46,031 nt of DNA, from positions 1-46,031 of the IMG/VR virus record IMGVR_UViG_3300033149_003541. One strand, 5' to 3'. The position numbers and the translations under genes are program-made. Below the pieces are notes generated by a model that was given only the letters and a program-made list of their open reading frames with translations, searched no databases and was not told the origin of the DNA. Position 1 is the first letter of the stretch. Each line of letters starts with the position of its first letter. Positions 27,002 to 34,266 of the stretch are shown here, piece after piece. The stretch comes from a virus.

Positions 27002-27344
27002 ATTATCTGATTTGACATATGACGTTCTTTTAAAATTATGGCCTTGGTATACTATTTTTAAGGAATATTATATTAAATATAAAAATACAAGGTTGTTTTT
27101 TGATTTTTACATCAAAGAATTACAATTAGCTATAGAGGTACAGGGGCGTCAACACAGTGAGTTTGTTAAATATTTTCACGGAGACAGGGAGGGTTTTTTG
27201 AAAGCATGCCGTAGGGATAATCTTAAAAAAGAGTATTGTGATATGAATGGCATAGTACTTATAGAAATATATAGTAAGGATGATTTAGATAAAGATCGAT
27301 TATTAAGTGCATTGTTTAAAAAATTAAAGGGAGCTAATAAATGA
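26994..27344 (+). CDS. Small PD-(D/E)XK endonuclease-like protein (116 aa)
   Basis: The start lies inside the recA stop region and lacks a strong ribosome binding site of its own, so translation is probably coupled to recA. The core reads FFDFYIKELQLAIEVQGRQH: D37 followed 11 residues later by E48-V-Q50, then H54. That is the layout of Vsr/DUF559-type PD-(D/E)XK nucleases in which Q can replace the Lys. A following helix (ACRRDNLKKEYCDMNGIVL) ends in strand LIEIYS, also typical of this fold. It may act as a junction, mismatch or nicking nuclease with RecA. A homing-type nuclease is possible but less likely given its tight operon position. Activity is inferred. Confidence 0.7.
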   Translation: MSELSDLTYDVLLKLWPWYTIFKEYYIKYKNTRLFFDFYIKELQLAIEVQGRQHSEFVKYFHGDREGFLKACRRDNLKKEYCDMNGIVLIEIYSKDDLDKDRLLSALFKKLKGANK

Positions 27345-27607
27345 TAGAGCTGATACTAACTAAAACTAAAGATCCGCATGACCCTGATTTGGAAAAAGAT
27401 TGTAATGATTTTGTTCCATTAGATGATGGTACTATTCGAGGAGATTGGAAATATTGTAATCTATCTTTTAAATGTAAACAGATTGGAATGTTAAGTGAGT
27501 ATGTTGAAATTTTTGATAGTGATGGAAATTTAGTAGAAAGGGACTATTTATGTACTGGTAAAAAAGCTCTATGGGAGGAACGTAGCGCTGATGACAAAGC
27601 CAGCTAG
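27341..27607 (+). CDS. Hypothetical small protein (88 aa)
   Basis: ATGA overlap of 4 nt with the preceding nuclease stop and a purine-rich AAAGGGAG site upstream. The protein is acidic with four Cys (DCND, YCNL, KCKQ, LCTG), not in tight C-x2-C pairs, so zinc binding is possible but unproven. Its phrase YVEIFDSDGNLVERDYLCTG looks like a beta hairpin of a small globular fold. The last 17 nt overlap the adenine methylase start. Function is unknown; it is likely cotranslated with the recombination and methylation genes. Confidence 0.6.
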   Translation: MIELILTKTKDPHDPDLEKDCNDFVPLDDGTIRGDWKYCNLSFKCKQIGMLSEYVEIFDSDGNLVERDYLCTGKKALWEERSADDKAS

Positions 27608-28403
27608 ATCGTTTTTAAAATGGGCTGGTAGTAAATTACGTAGTATAGAGTTTATAAAAGAAGCCCTAGATGAGCCAGTACATAGATTAGTTGAGCCGTT
27701 TGTTGGTTCGGCGGTTGTTTCATTGAATATCGAAGCCCATGAGTATTTATTGTGTGATTTAAATGATGATTTAATTAATGTTTTTAATACACTTAAAAAT
27801 GAGGGAGAGTATTTTATTAAATATTGTAAAATGTTTTTTAAAGATGGAAATACACAGAGACAGTTTTATTATAATAGATCTATGTTTAATGATTGTGAAA
27901 AAGGGTCTTTAGAAAGAGCGGCTCTCTTTGTTTATTTGAATCGCCATTGTTTTAATGGATTATGTAGGTATAACGTTAAAAGCGAATTTAATGTGCCCTA
28001 TGGAAAATATACGTCGGTACATTTTCCAGAATATGAAATGCGGATGTTTTTACACAAAGCTGATAAGTTTTTATTTAAATGTCAATCGTTTGAAAAAACG
28101 TTTAATGAATGCACTGAATTAGATGTGGTATATTGCGATCCTCCATATTTACCATTGTGTAAAACATCAAATTTTACGGATTATACTAGTGCTGGGTTTG
28201 GGTTAGAAGAGCACAAGGTTTTAGTAAATTATGCTATTAATTGTAAATGTAAAAAAGTATTGATATCTAATCACTGGATTCCAGGTGTTACTGAGGAGTT
28301 ATATAAAGATGGAAACACTGCGAGAAGAAAGTTTGTTAAACGATACATCAGCGCCTATAGTTCTAGGCCAGATGTTGAAGAGGTTTTGGTTATATACGAA
28401 TAG
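27591..28403 (+). CDS. dam: DNA adenine N6-methyltransferase, Dam/D12 class
   Basis: A 270-residue protein of normal length for D12-class enzymes, with GGGAGGAA 11 nt before the ATG. SAM-binding motif I is FLKWAGSK (residues 8-15), followed by LVEPFVGSAVVSLN. The catalytic motif is CDPPYLPL with D183-P-P-Y186. A helical target-recognition region lies between them (LERAALFVYLNRHCFNGLCR, a classic D12 segment). It transfers a methyl group to adenine N6, GATC being the usual site in this family; the actual site is not shown by sequence. GATC is present at many places in this window. It may protect phage DNA from host restriction or mark it relative to host DNA. The next gene is a nuclease-like protein. 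Confidence 0.9.
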   Translation: MTKPARSFLKWAGSKLRSIEFIKEALDEPVHRLVEPFVGSAVVSLNIEAHEYLLCDLNDDLINVFNTLKNEGEYFIKYCKMFFKDGNTQRQFYYNRSMFNDCEKGSLERAALFVYLNRHCFNGLCRYNVKSEFNVPYGKYTSVHFPEYEMRMFLHKADKFLFKCQSFEKTFNECTELDVVYCDPPYLPLCKTSNFTDYTSAGFGLEEHKVLVNYAINCKCKKVLISNHWIPGVTEELYKDGNTARRKFVKRYISAYSSRPDVEEVLVIYE

Positions 28404-28428
28404 AATTTATAAAAAGGAGGATTTAGCT

Positions 28429-28929
28429 ATGAGTAGTGCACAAAGTCAAGGGTCAATTGCTAATAGGGCTGGTAAAGCTTTAGAAAAATATGTAGAAGAT
28501 GTTTTAAAGAGTGCAGGTGTTTTAGTGATGCCTTACCGAGAATGGCGGGGATTAAGCTTTAAGCCAGCGCCTAGAGTTTTATTGAAAAATGTGCCATACA
28601 CAACAATATACGGTTCACGTGGGATAGGTGAGTTTGTATTAATGTTGGAGGGGCAGGGATTACATAATGGGATTAGGATAGAATGTAGATCTCAGCACGT
28701 GGCTGGTTCTGTAGATGAGAAATTGCCTTATTTATTTGAAAATGCTTTAGCGTTTGATCAAAAAAATGTAATTATTGTATTAGATGGGAATGGATTTAAA
28801 AAAGGTGCTAAGGAGTGGTTGATTAATAAAGCAAGATCTGTAGCGCATAAAAATATCGATGTAGTTATGGCAGATGATTATGAGTTTGAGTATTTTATTC
28901 GTATGGTAATGGATACAACAGAGGTATAG
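28429..28929 (+). CDS. PD-(D/E)XK nuclease-like protein (166 aa)
   Basis: AAGGAGG 8 nt upstream fixes ATG 28429; the same frame is open further upstream but that part overlaps the methylase. Residues 12-26 (NRAGKALEKYVEDVL) form the N-terminal helix seen in many nucleases of this fold. It continues with a GIGEFVL strand (E68) and then RIECRSQ (E85, R87, Q89), followed by GSVDEKLPYL. E68...E85-x-R/Q is consistent with a PD-(D/E)XK core in which the Lys is changed, as in several restriction enzymes. The C-terminal NVIIVLDGNGFKKGAKEWL also fits. It sits 25 nt behind an adenine methylase, so a restriction-modification-like pairing is possible. A recombination nuclease is the main alternative. Confidence 0.65.
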   Translation: MSSAQSQGSIANRAGKALEKYVEDVLKSAGVLVMPYREWRGLSFKPAPRVLLKNVPYTTIYGSRGIGEFVLMLEGQGLHNGIRIECRSQHVAGSVDEKLPYLFENALAFDQKNVIIVLDGNGFKKGAKEWLINKARSVAHKNIDVVMADDYEFEYFIRMVMDTTEV

Positions 28930-28931
28930 GT

Positions 28932-29402
28932 ATGGATATCAATAATTATCTTAAAAAAAGAGCTGATGATCTGATGGTATTTGCTATGCCTAAGAATGAA
29001 ACTTTAATGTCAGAGATTTTTAAATTTGATCCTAGGGAGCTTGAGTTAGTTTCGTCAGCAGATATTAGTAGGTACGCTATCGGTTTATCTCAATTTTTAA
29101 TTTATTTTACATCACAGATTAATTTATCAAAAGTTAAATTAATGCAGAAAAAACGATTGATAGAAAACCAACTTAATCAATCTACTGTAAAAGCTAAAAC
29201 AAAAGCAGAAAGAATTATTAAACTTGTTCAAGATAACAAAGAATTGGAACAGGTAGTGTCTGACATAGAAGCACTTGAGTGTGAAATTAAGATGACGGAA
29301 AATTTAGAAAAACACTATTTAGAATTAATAAATGCATTGAAGCGTGAGCTTGGGCGAAGAGAAGTTGAGTATAAATTATCAAAAAGTGCGAGGCTTTTGT
29401 AA
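28932..29402 (+). CDS. Coiled-coil hypothetical protein (156 aa)
   Basis: The gene follows the nuclease with a 2-nt gap and a GAGG site about 8 nt before the ATG. The N-terminal 60 residues are a mixed helix segment (DPRELELVSSADISRYAIG). From about residue 65 to 150 it is a long charged helical stretch with heptad-like spacing (KAERIIKLVQDNKELEQVVS, DIEALECEIKMTENLEKHYL), a probable coiled coil. No catalytic motif is visible. It lies directly before the replicative helicase, so a helicase-loading, recombination-mediator or scaffold role is possible but unsupported by recognisable homology. Confidence 0.65.
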   Translation: MDINNYLKKRADDLMVFAMPKNETLMSEIFKFDPRELELVSSADISRYAIGLSQFLIYFTSQINLSKVKLMQKKRLIENQLNQSTVKAKTKAERIIKLVQDNKELEQVVSDIEALECEIKMTENLEKHYLELINALKRELGRREVEYKLSKSARLL

Positions 29403-29403
29403 C

Positions 29404-30843
29404 ATGCTTGAAAAAATTAAATTAGCTTTTAAACAAAGTTTTTACGAAAGAGCTTTACTGTCTTATTGTTTTAATTCTATAAACAACTATTATTCGATAG
29501 CTGTCTCTATTAATCCTGAGGATTTTCTTGATTATGATCATAGACTTGTATGGACGTTATTTGAACAACTTGTTTCTAAGGGTGTAAAAAAGTTTGACAG
29601 TTTTTTAGTTATAAATGAAGCTAAGTCTAATAATATTTTGACTGAACAGTTGCAGTCATATATTATGGCTATAGCTTCTTTAGATTTATCCAATACAAAT
29701 TTAGAGTTTTGTAAACAGGCTGTTATAGATGCTAGTTCTAAGTATAAATTATACAAAAGTTTGGTTAAAAATATACGTGTTGTAGAAAACTCTGCTGAAA
29801 ATGATAAAATGTCTGCTGGTGATTTGATAGGATCTGTAAATAAAGAACTGTTAGATTTATCTTTAACAAGTAAATCTATTACTGAGGCTAAAAATTTAGC
29901 TGATGGAATTGATGAGTTTATAGAAAGTCGAAAAGCAAATCCAGTAGAGTTTTGTGGAATTTCAACAGGGTTTTCTATATTAGATAAAAGGATAGATGGG
30001 CTTGTTCCTGGAACTTTAACTGTGTTATGCGCTAGACCAAAACATGGGAAAAGCGCTTTTTTAAGTAATGTGGGGGCGCATGTAGCTTATAAATTGAATA
30101 AACCGGTGTTATATGTTGATACGGAGATGAATTTTGAGCAGTGGAGGGCTAGAATACTAGCAATGCTTTCAAATGTTTCAGAACGTAGAATTAAGCACGG
30201 AGGTTATACAGATGATGAGTATGAGCGTTTAATGTTAGCTGCAACGTTAATAAAAAAGGGTAAGTATTTTCATGAATTTATGCCAGGTTATAGTATTGAT
30301 AAATTAGTAGCACTGTATAATAAATATAGGTACGCTGAAGGTATAGAATTGGCTATTTTTGATTATATTAAATCTCCTAGTTCTGCTGATTTTAGGAATA
30401 AGAAAGAATATCAAATTTTAGGGGATGTGACTACTGCTCTTAAGGATTTGTCTGGTGAGTTGGATATCCCATTTTTATGTGCTAATCAGATTAATAGACA
30501 AAATGATGTTGCTGATAGTGATCGTATACTTCGTTATGCAGATGTATTAATGTTTTTTAAACCAAAAACTAAGGAAGAGTTAGATTCAGTCGCACCGTTT
30601 GAGAAAGACTACGGTAATTATAAATTAGTAATCACTGATAGTCGTCGTGGTGGAACTACTCCTGATGAAGGTATTGGATATTATTTTTTAAAAAGACTTT
30701 TAAAAATAGAAGAGGCGCAAAAACAACTTATTGATTACGATAAACTTAAAAATACAGAGAAAGATGATGTCATTGAAGATGATATTAATGAAGAAGACAA
30801 AATTATAAATGAGGGTGTTGCATATAACAATGAAGTATTCTAA
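29404..30843 (+). CDS. dnaB: DnaB-type replicative helicase
   Basis: I start at ATG 29404 (479 aa); the frame is open further upstream but that overlaps the previous gene. The N-terminal about 120 residues (YERALLSYCFNSI, DHRLVWTLFEQLVSKG) match the DnaB N-terminal helical domain. The RecA-like ATPase core has STGFSILDKRIDGLVPGTLT, Walker A ARPKHGKSAF (210-219, K216) and VLYVDTEMNFEQWRARILAM. Walker B is LAIFDY with D320. LCANQINRQ matches the DnaB motif SQLNR, and LVITDSRRGG carries the arginine-finger region. It unwinds DNA ahead of the fork as a hexamer and recruits primase. The acidic C-terminal tail (DDVIEDDINEEDK) is extra. The primase gene overlaps the 3' end. Confidence 0.9.
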   Translation: MLEKIKLAFKQSFYERALLSYCFNSINNYYSIAVSINPEDFLDYDHRLVWTLFEQLVSKGVKKFDSFLVINEAKSNNILTEQLQSYIMAIASLDLSNTNLEFCKQAVIDASSKYKLYKSLVKNIRVVENSAENDKMSAGDLIGSVNKELLDLSLTSKSITEAKNLADGIDEFIESRKANPVEFCGISTGFSILDKRIDGLVPGTLTVLCARPKHGKSAFLSNVGAHVAYKLNKPVLYVDTEMNFEQWRARILAMLSNVSERRIKHGGYTDDEYERLMLAATLIKKGKYFHEFMPGYSIDKLVALYNKYRYAEGIELAIFDYIKSPSSADFRNKKEYQILGDVTTALKDLSGELDIPFLCANQINRQNDVADSDRILRYADVLMFFKPKTKEELDSVAPFEKDYGNYKLVITDSRRGGTTPDEGIGYYFLKRLLKIEEAQKQLIDYDKLKNTEKDDVIEDDINEEDKIINEGVAYNNEVF

Positions 30844-31855
30844 AACAGATCAACGTAGATATCGAATAGCTAAACTAAAGCAAGCTGTGGATGCTAGGCG
30901 GTTATTAGAATCTCTTGGATTCAATATCGCTAGAGAAACCGCAACAGAAATTAGATCGCCGTGTAAAGTGCATGGCGGTGATAATAAGACTGCTTTCAGG
31001 ATGAATAAATTAACAAAAAATTGGGTGTGTTATTCACATGGGTGCCATGAGTCTATAGGACATGATGTTATAAGTTTAGTTCAACATATGTTGAATTTGT
31101 CTTTCATTGAAACAATTAATTATCTTGAGAATATAACTGGCATTAATATTAATGATCCTAATTTATATGTAAAATATGTAGATGAACAGGATAAGAGGGA
31201 TTTTATACATAGTACGTTAGATAATCAGCATATTCCACCTTCTTTTGTTAATGAAGAATACTTAGAATCTTTTAAAGCTTTTAGATCTCCATTTTTTACA
31301 TTAGAAGAAAATGGTGGGTTTCCTAGCGAGGTTTTGGATTTTTTTGAGATTGGCGGTGGGTATGTAGATAAGTATGGGTTTCAAAGAGATGTAATACCTA
31401 TTAGGGATGACGATTATAAACTTGTGGCATATAGTTGTAGGGATATTACTGGAAAAGCGGATGTATATACTAAGTATATTTTAACTAAAAATTTTTCTAA
31501 AAGCAGTGTTTTGTATAACCTGTGCAATGCTAAAAATAATCTTGGAAAGGATAGGACTTTAATAGTTGTTGAAGGGTTTAAGTCTGTATGGAAATTATTT
31601 ATGGCTGGCTATAAAAATGCTGTAGCTTGTATGGGAAGTAGTATTGCTAGAGAACAACAAAATTTGATTTATAAATATGCTATGAATGTAATAATATTGT
31701 TTGACGCAGATGAAGCCGGTGTAAAAGGGACTTTTAGAGCTCTTAAAAATATGAGTAGTAAAATACACATAAGACCTATATTTTTACCTTATACAGGTTT
31801 TGATCCTGCCGATTTGGATGTTGAAGAATTAAATTATTTGTTGGGAGGGGTATAA
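30830..31855 (+). CDS. dnaG: DnaG-type DNA primase
   Basis: ATG 30830 (341 aa) is preferred; an in-frame ATG at 30809 lacks a ribosome binding site. A CHC2-type zinc motif is present: C45-x2-H48 and C67-x2-H70-x-C72. A TOPRIM domain follows: IVVEGFKSVWKL with catalytic E248, and LFDADEAGVKG with D292 and D294. It synthesises RNA primers at the fork and should work with the DnaB-type helicase whose 3' end it overlaps by 14 nt. The protein is shorter than bacterial DnaG (about 580-600 aa) and lacks a clear C-terminal helicase-binding domain, as is common for phage primases. The next gene starts at the stop (TAATG). Confidence 0.88.
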   Translation: MKYSKTDQRRYRIAKLKQAVDARRLLESLGFNIARETATEIRSPCKVHGGDNKTAFRMNKLTKNWVCYSHGCHESIGHDVISLVQHMLNLSFIETINYLENITGININDPNLYVKYVDEQDKRDFIHSTLDNQHIPPSFVNEEYLESFKAFRSPFFTLEENGGFPSEVLDFFEIGGGYVDKYGFQRDVIPIRDDDYKLVAYSCRDITGKADVYTKYILTKNFSKSSVLYNLCNAKNNLGKDRTLIVVEGFKSVWKLFMAGYKNAVACMGSSIAREQQNLIYKYAMNVIILFDADEAGVKGTFRALKNMSSKIHIRPIFLPYTGFDPADLDVEELNYLLGGV

Positions 31856-32241
31856 TGGCAGATCTAAATAATTCTAATAAAACAGGTGATAATCAAGCGT
31901 ATAAAGAAGTAGTGGGTACGCCATCTTTATTATTACTTCCGTCTAGAAATTATAAATTTAGAGTATATGATACGCAGTATAGCATTAGAATACCTAGAAA
32001 AGGACATTACTCTGATTTTATCGAAATGGGTGAAGGTTTAGAAGGTGATTTTTCTATATTGACATATGATGATAAAGAAAAAATTAATATTTTATATTTA
32101 CCTACTATTCAAAAAGTTATGTACGCAACCAAACAGTATCCAGCACTAAAAGATAATCAAGCTTTGGTGGTCGTTGCGTTAGTTATAAGTGAAGAATTTG
32201 TGGATGTTATATGTAATTTAATAGATATGTTGGAGGATTAA
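31855..32241 (+). CDS. Hypothetical protein downstream of primase (128 aa)
   Basis: The ATG overlaps the primase stop by one base and has GGGAGGGG a few nt upstream. The N-terminal 20 residues are polar and likely disordered (NNSNKTGDNQAYKEV). A beta-rich middle (YKFRVYDTQYSIRIPRKGHY) leads to a C-terminal LYLPTIQKVMYATKQYP and VVVALVISEEFVDVICNLID. No metal ligands or catalytic motif. The layout (short beta core, acidic end LEDMLED-like) would suit a small DNA-replication accessory, for example a single-strand binding or primase partner, but homology is not recognised. Confidence 0.6.
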   Translation: MADLNNSNKTGDNQAYKEVVGTPSLLLLPSRNYKFRVYDTQYSIRIPRKGHYSDFIEMGEGLEGDFSILTYDDKEKINILYLPTIQKVMYATKQYPALKDNQALVVVALVISEEFVDVICNLIDMLED

Positions 32242-32244
32242 ACT

Positions 32245-32589
32245 ATGAGATGCGATAACTGTGGTTCGGATGAATTAATATTAGTTGGAGAGGAAGTTAT
32301 TACGTGTGATCACTGCAATAAAGACATTGTATTTGAGTATTATTTTTGTAATAGTTGTTTAATGTCTATTAGACGTAGAGACGGGGTTGTTGTAGACAGA
32401 GTGTCTTTGTTAGAAGCTAAGAGAATGTTTGATTTTGCAGACGTTGATTATCCAAAATCTATGACTGACTTATTACATAAATGTTTAAGGTGTGGATCTA
32501 TAAATGTTATTCATAGTGGAGACGTGTATGATTGTCAAGACTGTGGGTTTAGTTGGGAGGCTGTATCTGATGAAGATCCTGTCATTTGA
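32245..32589 (+). CDS. Zinc-ribbon protein (114 aa)
   Basis: GGAGG lies 8 nt before the ATG. The protein has two zinc-ribbon units: CDNC (3-6) with CDHC about 15 residues on, plus a CNSC pair, and a C-terminal CLRC with CDQ-type CQDC. Each resembles the rubredoxin-knuckle zinc ribbon (C-x2-C-G...C-x2-C). The two ends flank a helical middle (VSLLEAKRMFDFADVD). Such proteins can bind DNA, RNA or partner proteins. Position between primase and RuvC-like genes suggests a nucleic-acid role, but this is inference. The last 20 nt overlap the resolvase start. Confidence 0.65.
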   Translation: MRCDNCGSDELILVGEEVITCDHCNKDIVFEYYFCNSCLMSIRRRDGVVVDRVSLLEAKRMFDFADVDYPKSMTDLLHKCLRCGSINVIHSGDVYDCQDCGFSWEAVSDEDPVI

Positions 32590-33046
32590 TGTGTCGTCTA
32601 AATCTACGGGTTGGTCATTATTAGATCATAATGAAAATTTAATATTGTTCGATGTTATACAACCTCCAAAGTTAGAGCTTCAATTTAAACTTTATTGGTT
32701 TTATATACATGTTAATGGTTTGTTTTCTATTTTAAAGCCTGATGTTGTTATAATCGAAGAAACTTATTTGAAAAATGTAAAAACTTTGAAAGTATTATCA
32801 CAATTTATAGGTATAGTCAATCTTTTATGTGCTGTATATAACACTGCTGTAGTATTTGTTTCACCAAATACTGTACGTTCCGCATTTAAAATTAAAACTA
32901 AAGAAGACGTATTTAATTTTGTTAGGAATAAATATAAAGTTAAATTAAGATCACTATCGTTTGATTCTGGAAATGATATAACAGATTCTATAATTTTAGC
33001 ATTATATTATATTAGTATAGTTAATGGAGATGATAAAAATGAATGA
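32570..33046 (+). CDS. RuvC-like Holliday junction resolvase (RNase H fold)
   Basis: GGGAGG at 32555-32560, 9 nt upstream, fixes ATG 32570 (158 aa); the start lies inside the previous ORF. The RNase H-fold catalytic pattern is intact: SFDVSSKSTGWSLLD with D7, a second acidic strand VVIIEETYL (E63/E64), and a C-terminal GNDITDSIILALYY helix with D136 and D139. Size and motif order match RuvC and its phage relatives, which cut four-way junctions symmetrically. It probably resolves recombination or replication intermediates produced with the phage RecA, or trims branched DNA before packaging. It overlaps the next nuclease gene by 8 nt. Confidence 0.82.
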   Translation: MKILSFDVSSKSTGWSLLDHNENLILFDVIQPPKLELQFKLYWFYIHVNGLFSILKPDVVIIEETYLKNVKTLKVLSQFIGIVNLLCAVYNTAVVFVSPNTVRSAFKIKTKEDVFNFVRNKYKVKLRSLSFDSGNDITDSIILALYYISIVNGDDKNE

Positions 33047-34181
33047 TTCTATATTATTATCGGCTACGAGAATGTCAATGTTTTTACAGTGTAAGTGGAA
33101 ATATTGGTGTAATTATGTATTAAAACTACCTAGAAAACCGAACCCCGCATTTAAATTAGGTTTGGCTGTACATGAAGCGTTAGCAGCAGCTGGAAAGATT
33201 TGGATTAAAAATGAAAATTTTTCTGCTAATGATATCCAGAAGATTAGAGCGGTGTATAATGAGGTAGCAGCTAGAGAAGGTATAGAAGATCCAGTTATCC
33301 ATAAAGATGGATTAGATATGGTAATGAATAGAATTAAAGAGTTTGTGAATGGTACTATAATTACTATTGAAGAGAGATTTAAAGTAATTACTGATACTGG
33401 TGTTGTTTTGATTGGTGCGATGGATAAAGTAGAGCGGGTTAATAATGATACCGTGTTAGTAACGGATTATAAAACGTCTAAATATTTCGAAAGTGGTGAT
33501 GAATTAAAATCTGATATACAGTTGTCAATATATGATTTAGTAGCGTCTATTTTATTTTCTGATTATAAACGTATTATTTTATCTTTAGATTATTTACGTG
33601 GAGAGCCTGTGTATACTTACAGGACTTTAGATGAAAGGGCTGTGTTTTTAGAATATGTTACAGCTATTTACAATAAAATGCTAGAATTGCGTAAAGAAGA
33701 GGCTATCCCAACACTGAATTCTATGTGTAATTGGTGTGATTTTACTGATAATTGTAGTGCTTATAATGATGCTATAAGTAGTAAGACGTTTATTAAGCGT
33801 AAGCCAGAAGACTACAGTGATGAAGATTTGATAGCCGAGTATGAAGATATTCAAAATAAAAAACGAATTATAGATAAAAGAGAAAAATCTTTACGTAAGT
33901 ATATTTTAGATAAAATAAACTACACAGGAAAAAATGTTGCGGCAAATGGAGTAGAGCTTTATCCTAGACAAAGACTTACGACTACTTATGATCCTAAAAC
34001 ATTATATGAAAATGTACCTACTGATAAATTTTTACAGTTAGTATCGGTATCTAAGTATGATGTTGATAGGTATTTAAAGGAAGACCCTACAATTAAACCT
34101 TATTTAACTGAGACAGCTGTTAAAAAATACACGTCTCCATTTTTAGGTGTTAAGAAGGTTAAAAATAAAAAAGTTGGTTGA
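33039..34181 (+). CDS. Cas4/RecB-family PD-(D/E)XK nuclease with probable Fe-S cluster
   Basis: ATG 33039 has GGAG 9 nt upstream; two earlier in-frame ATGs are less well placed. Motifs of the RecB/PDDEXK_1 family are complete: GLAVHEALAAAG with H45, GAMDKVERV with D129, VTDYKTSKY with D143 and K145, and the downstream QLSIYDLVA. Cys residues C18 and/or C24 near the N-terminus with C230-x2-C233-x5-C239 match the 4Fe-4S arrangement of Cas4 and AddB. The C-terminal 120 residues, with a coiled stretch (EDIQNKKRIIDKREKSLRKY), are extra and may bind a partner. It is likely a 5'-3' or end-processing exonuclease for recombination. No cas1, cas2 or repeat array is nearby, so there is no reason to call it Cas4. 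Confidence 0.82.
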   Translation: MNDSILLSATRMSMFLQCKWKYWCNYVLKLPRKPNPAFKLGLAVHEALAAAGKIWIKNENFSANDIQKIRAVYNEVAAREGIEDPVIHKDGLDMVMNRIKEFVNGTIITIEERFKVITDTGVVLIGAMDKVERVNNDTVLVTDYKTSKYFESGDELKSDIQLSIYDLVASILFSDYKRIILSLDYLRGEPVYTYRTLDERAVFLEYVTAIYNKMLELRKEEAIPTLNSMCNWCDFTDNCSAYNDAISSKTFIKRKPEDYSDEDLIAEYEDIQNKKRIIDKREKSLRKYILDKINYTGKNVAANGVELYPRQRLTTTYDPKTLYENVPTDKFLQLVSVSKYDVDRYLKEDPTIKPYLTETAVKKYTSPFLGVKKVKNKKVG

Positions 34182-34185
34182 TAGG

Positions 34186-34214
34186 TTTACAAAATTAAAA
34201 ACATATGCTATTAT
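34186..34214 (+). promoter_or_regulatory. Extended -10 promoter for the glycan island
   Basis: TTTACA (34186-34191), exactly 17 nt, then TATTAT (34209-34214) preceded by TGC. The -35, spacing and TGC match the promoter before the sliding clamp gene. It lies in the 85-nt gap between the nuclease and the first glycosyltransferase, whose start has AAAGGAGGG. Confidence 0.65.
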
Positions 34215-34266
34215 TTAATCTAGAAGCGATATGTTTAAAGTATTATTTTCTTAAAGGAGGGTTTAA

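Noticed and set aside
28285-28428. Upstream extension of the 166-residue nuclease
   Set aside because: It overlaps the methylase in another frame and AAGGAGG points to ATG 28429.
33039-34181. Cas4 as a sign of a CRISPR-Cas system
   Set aside because: No direct-repeat array and no cas1 or cas2 in the window; the RecB/AddB-like recombination setting explains it.
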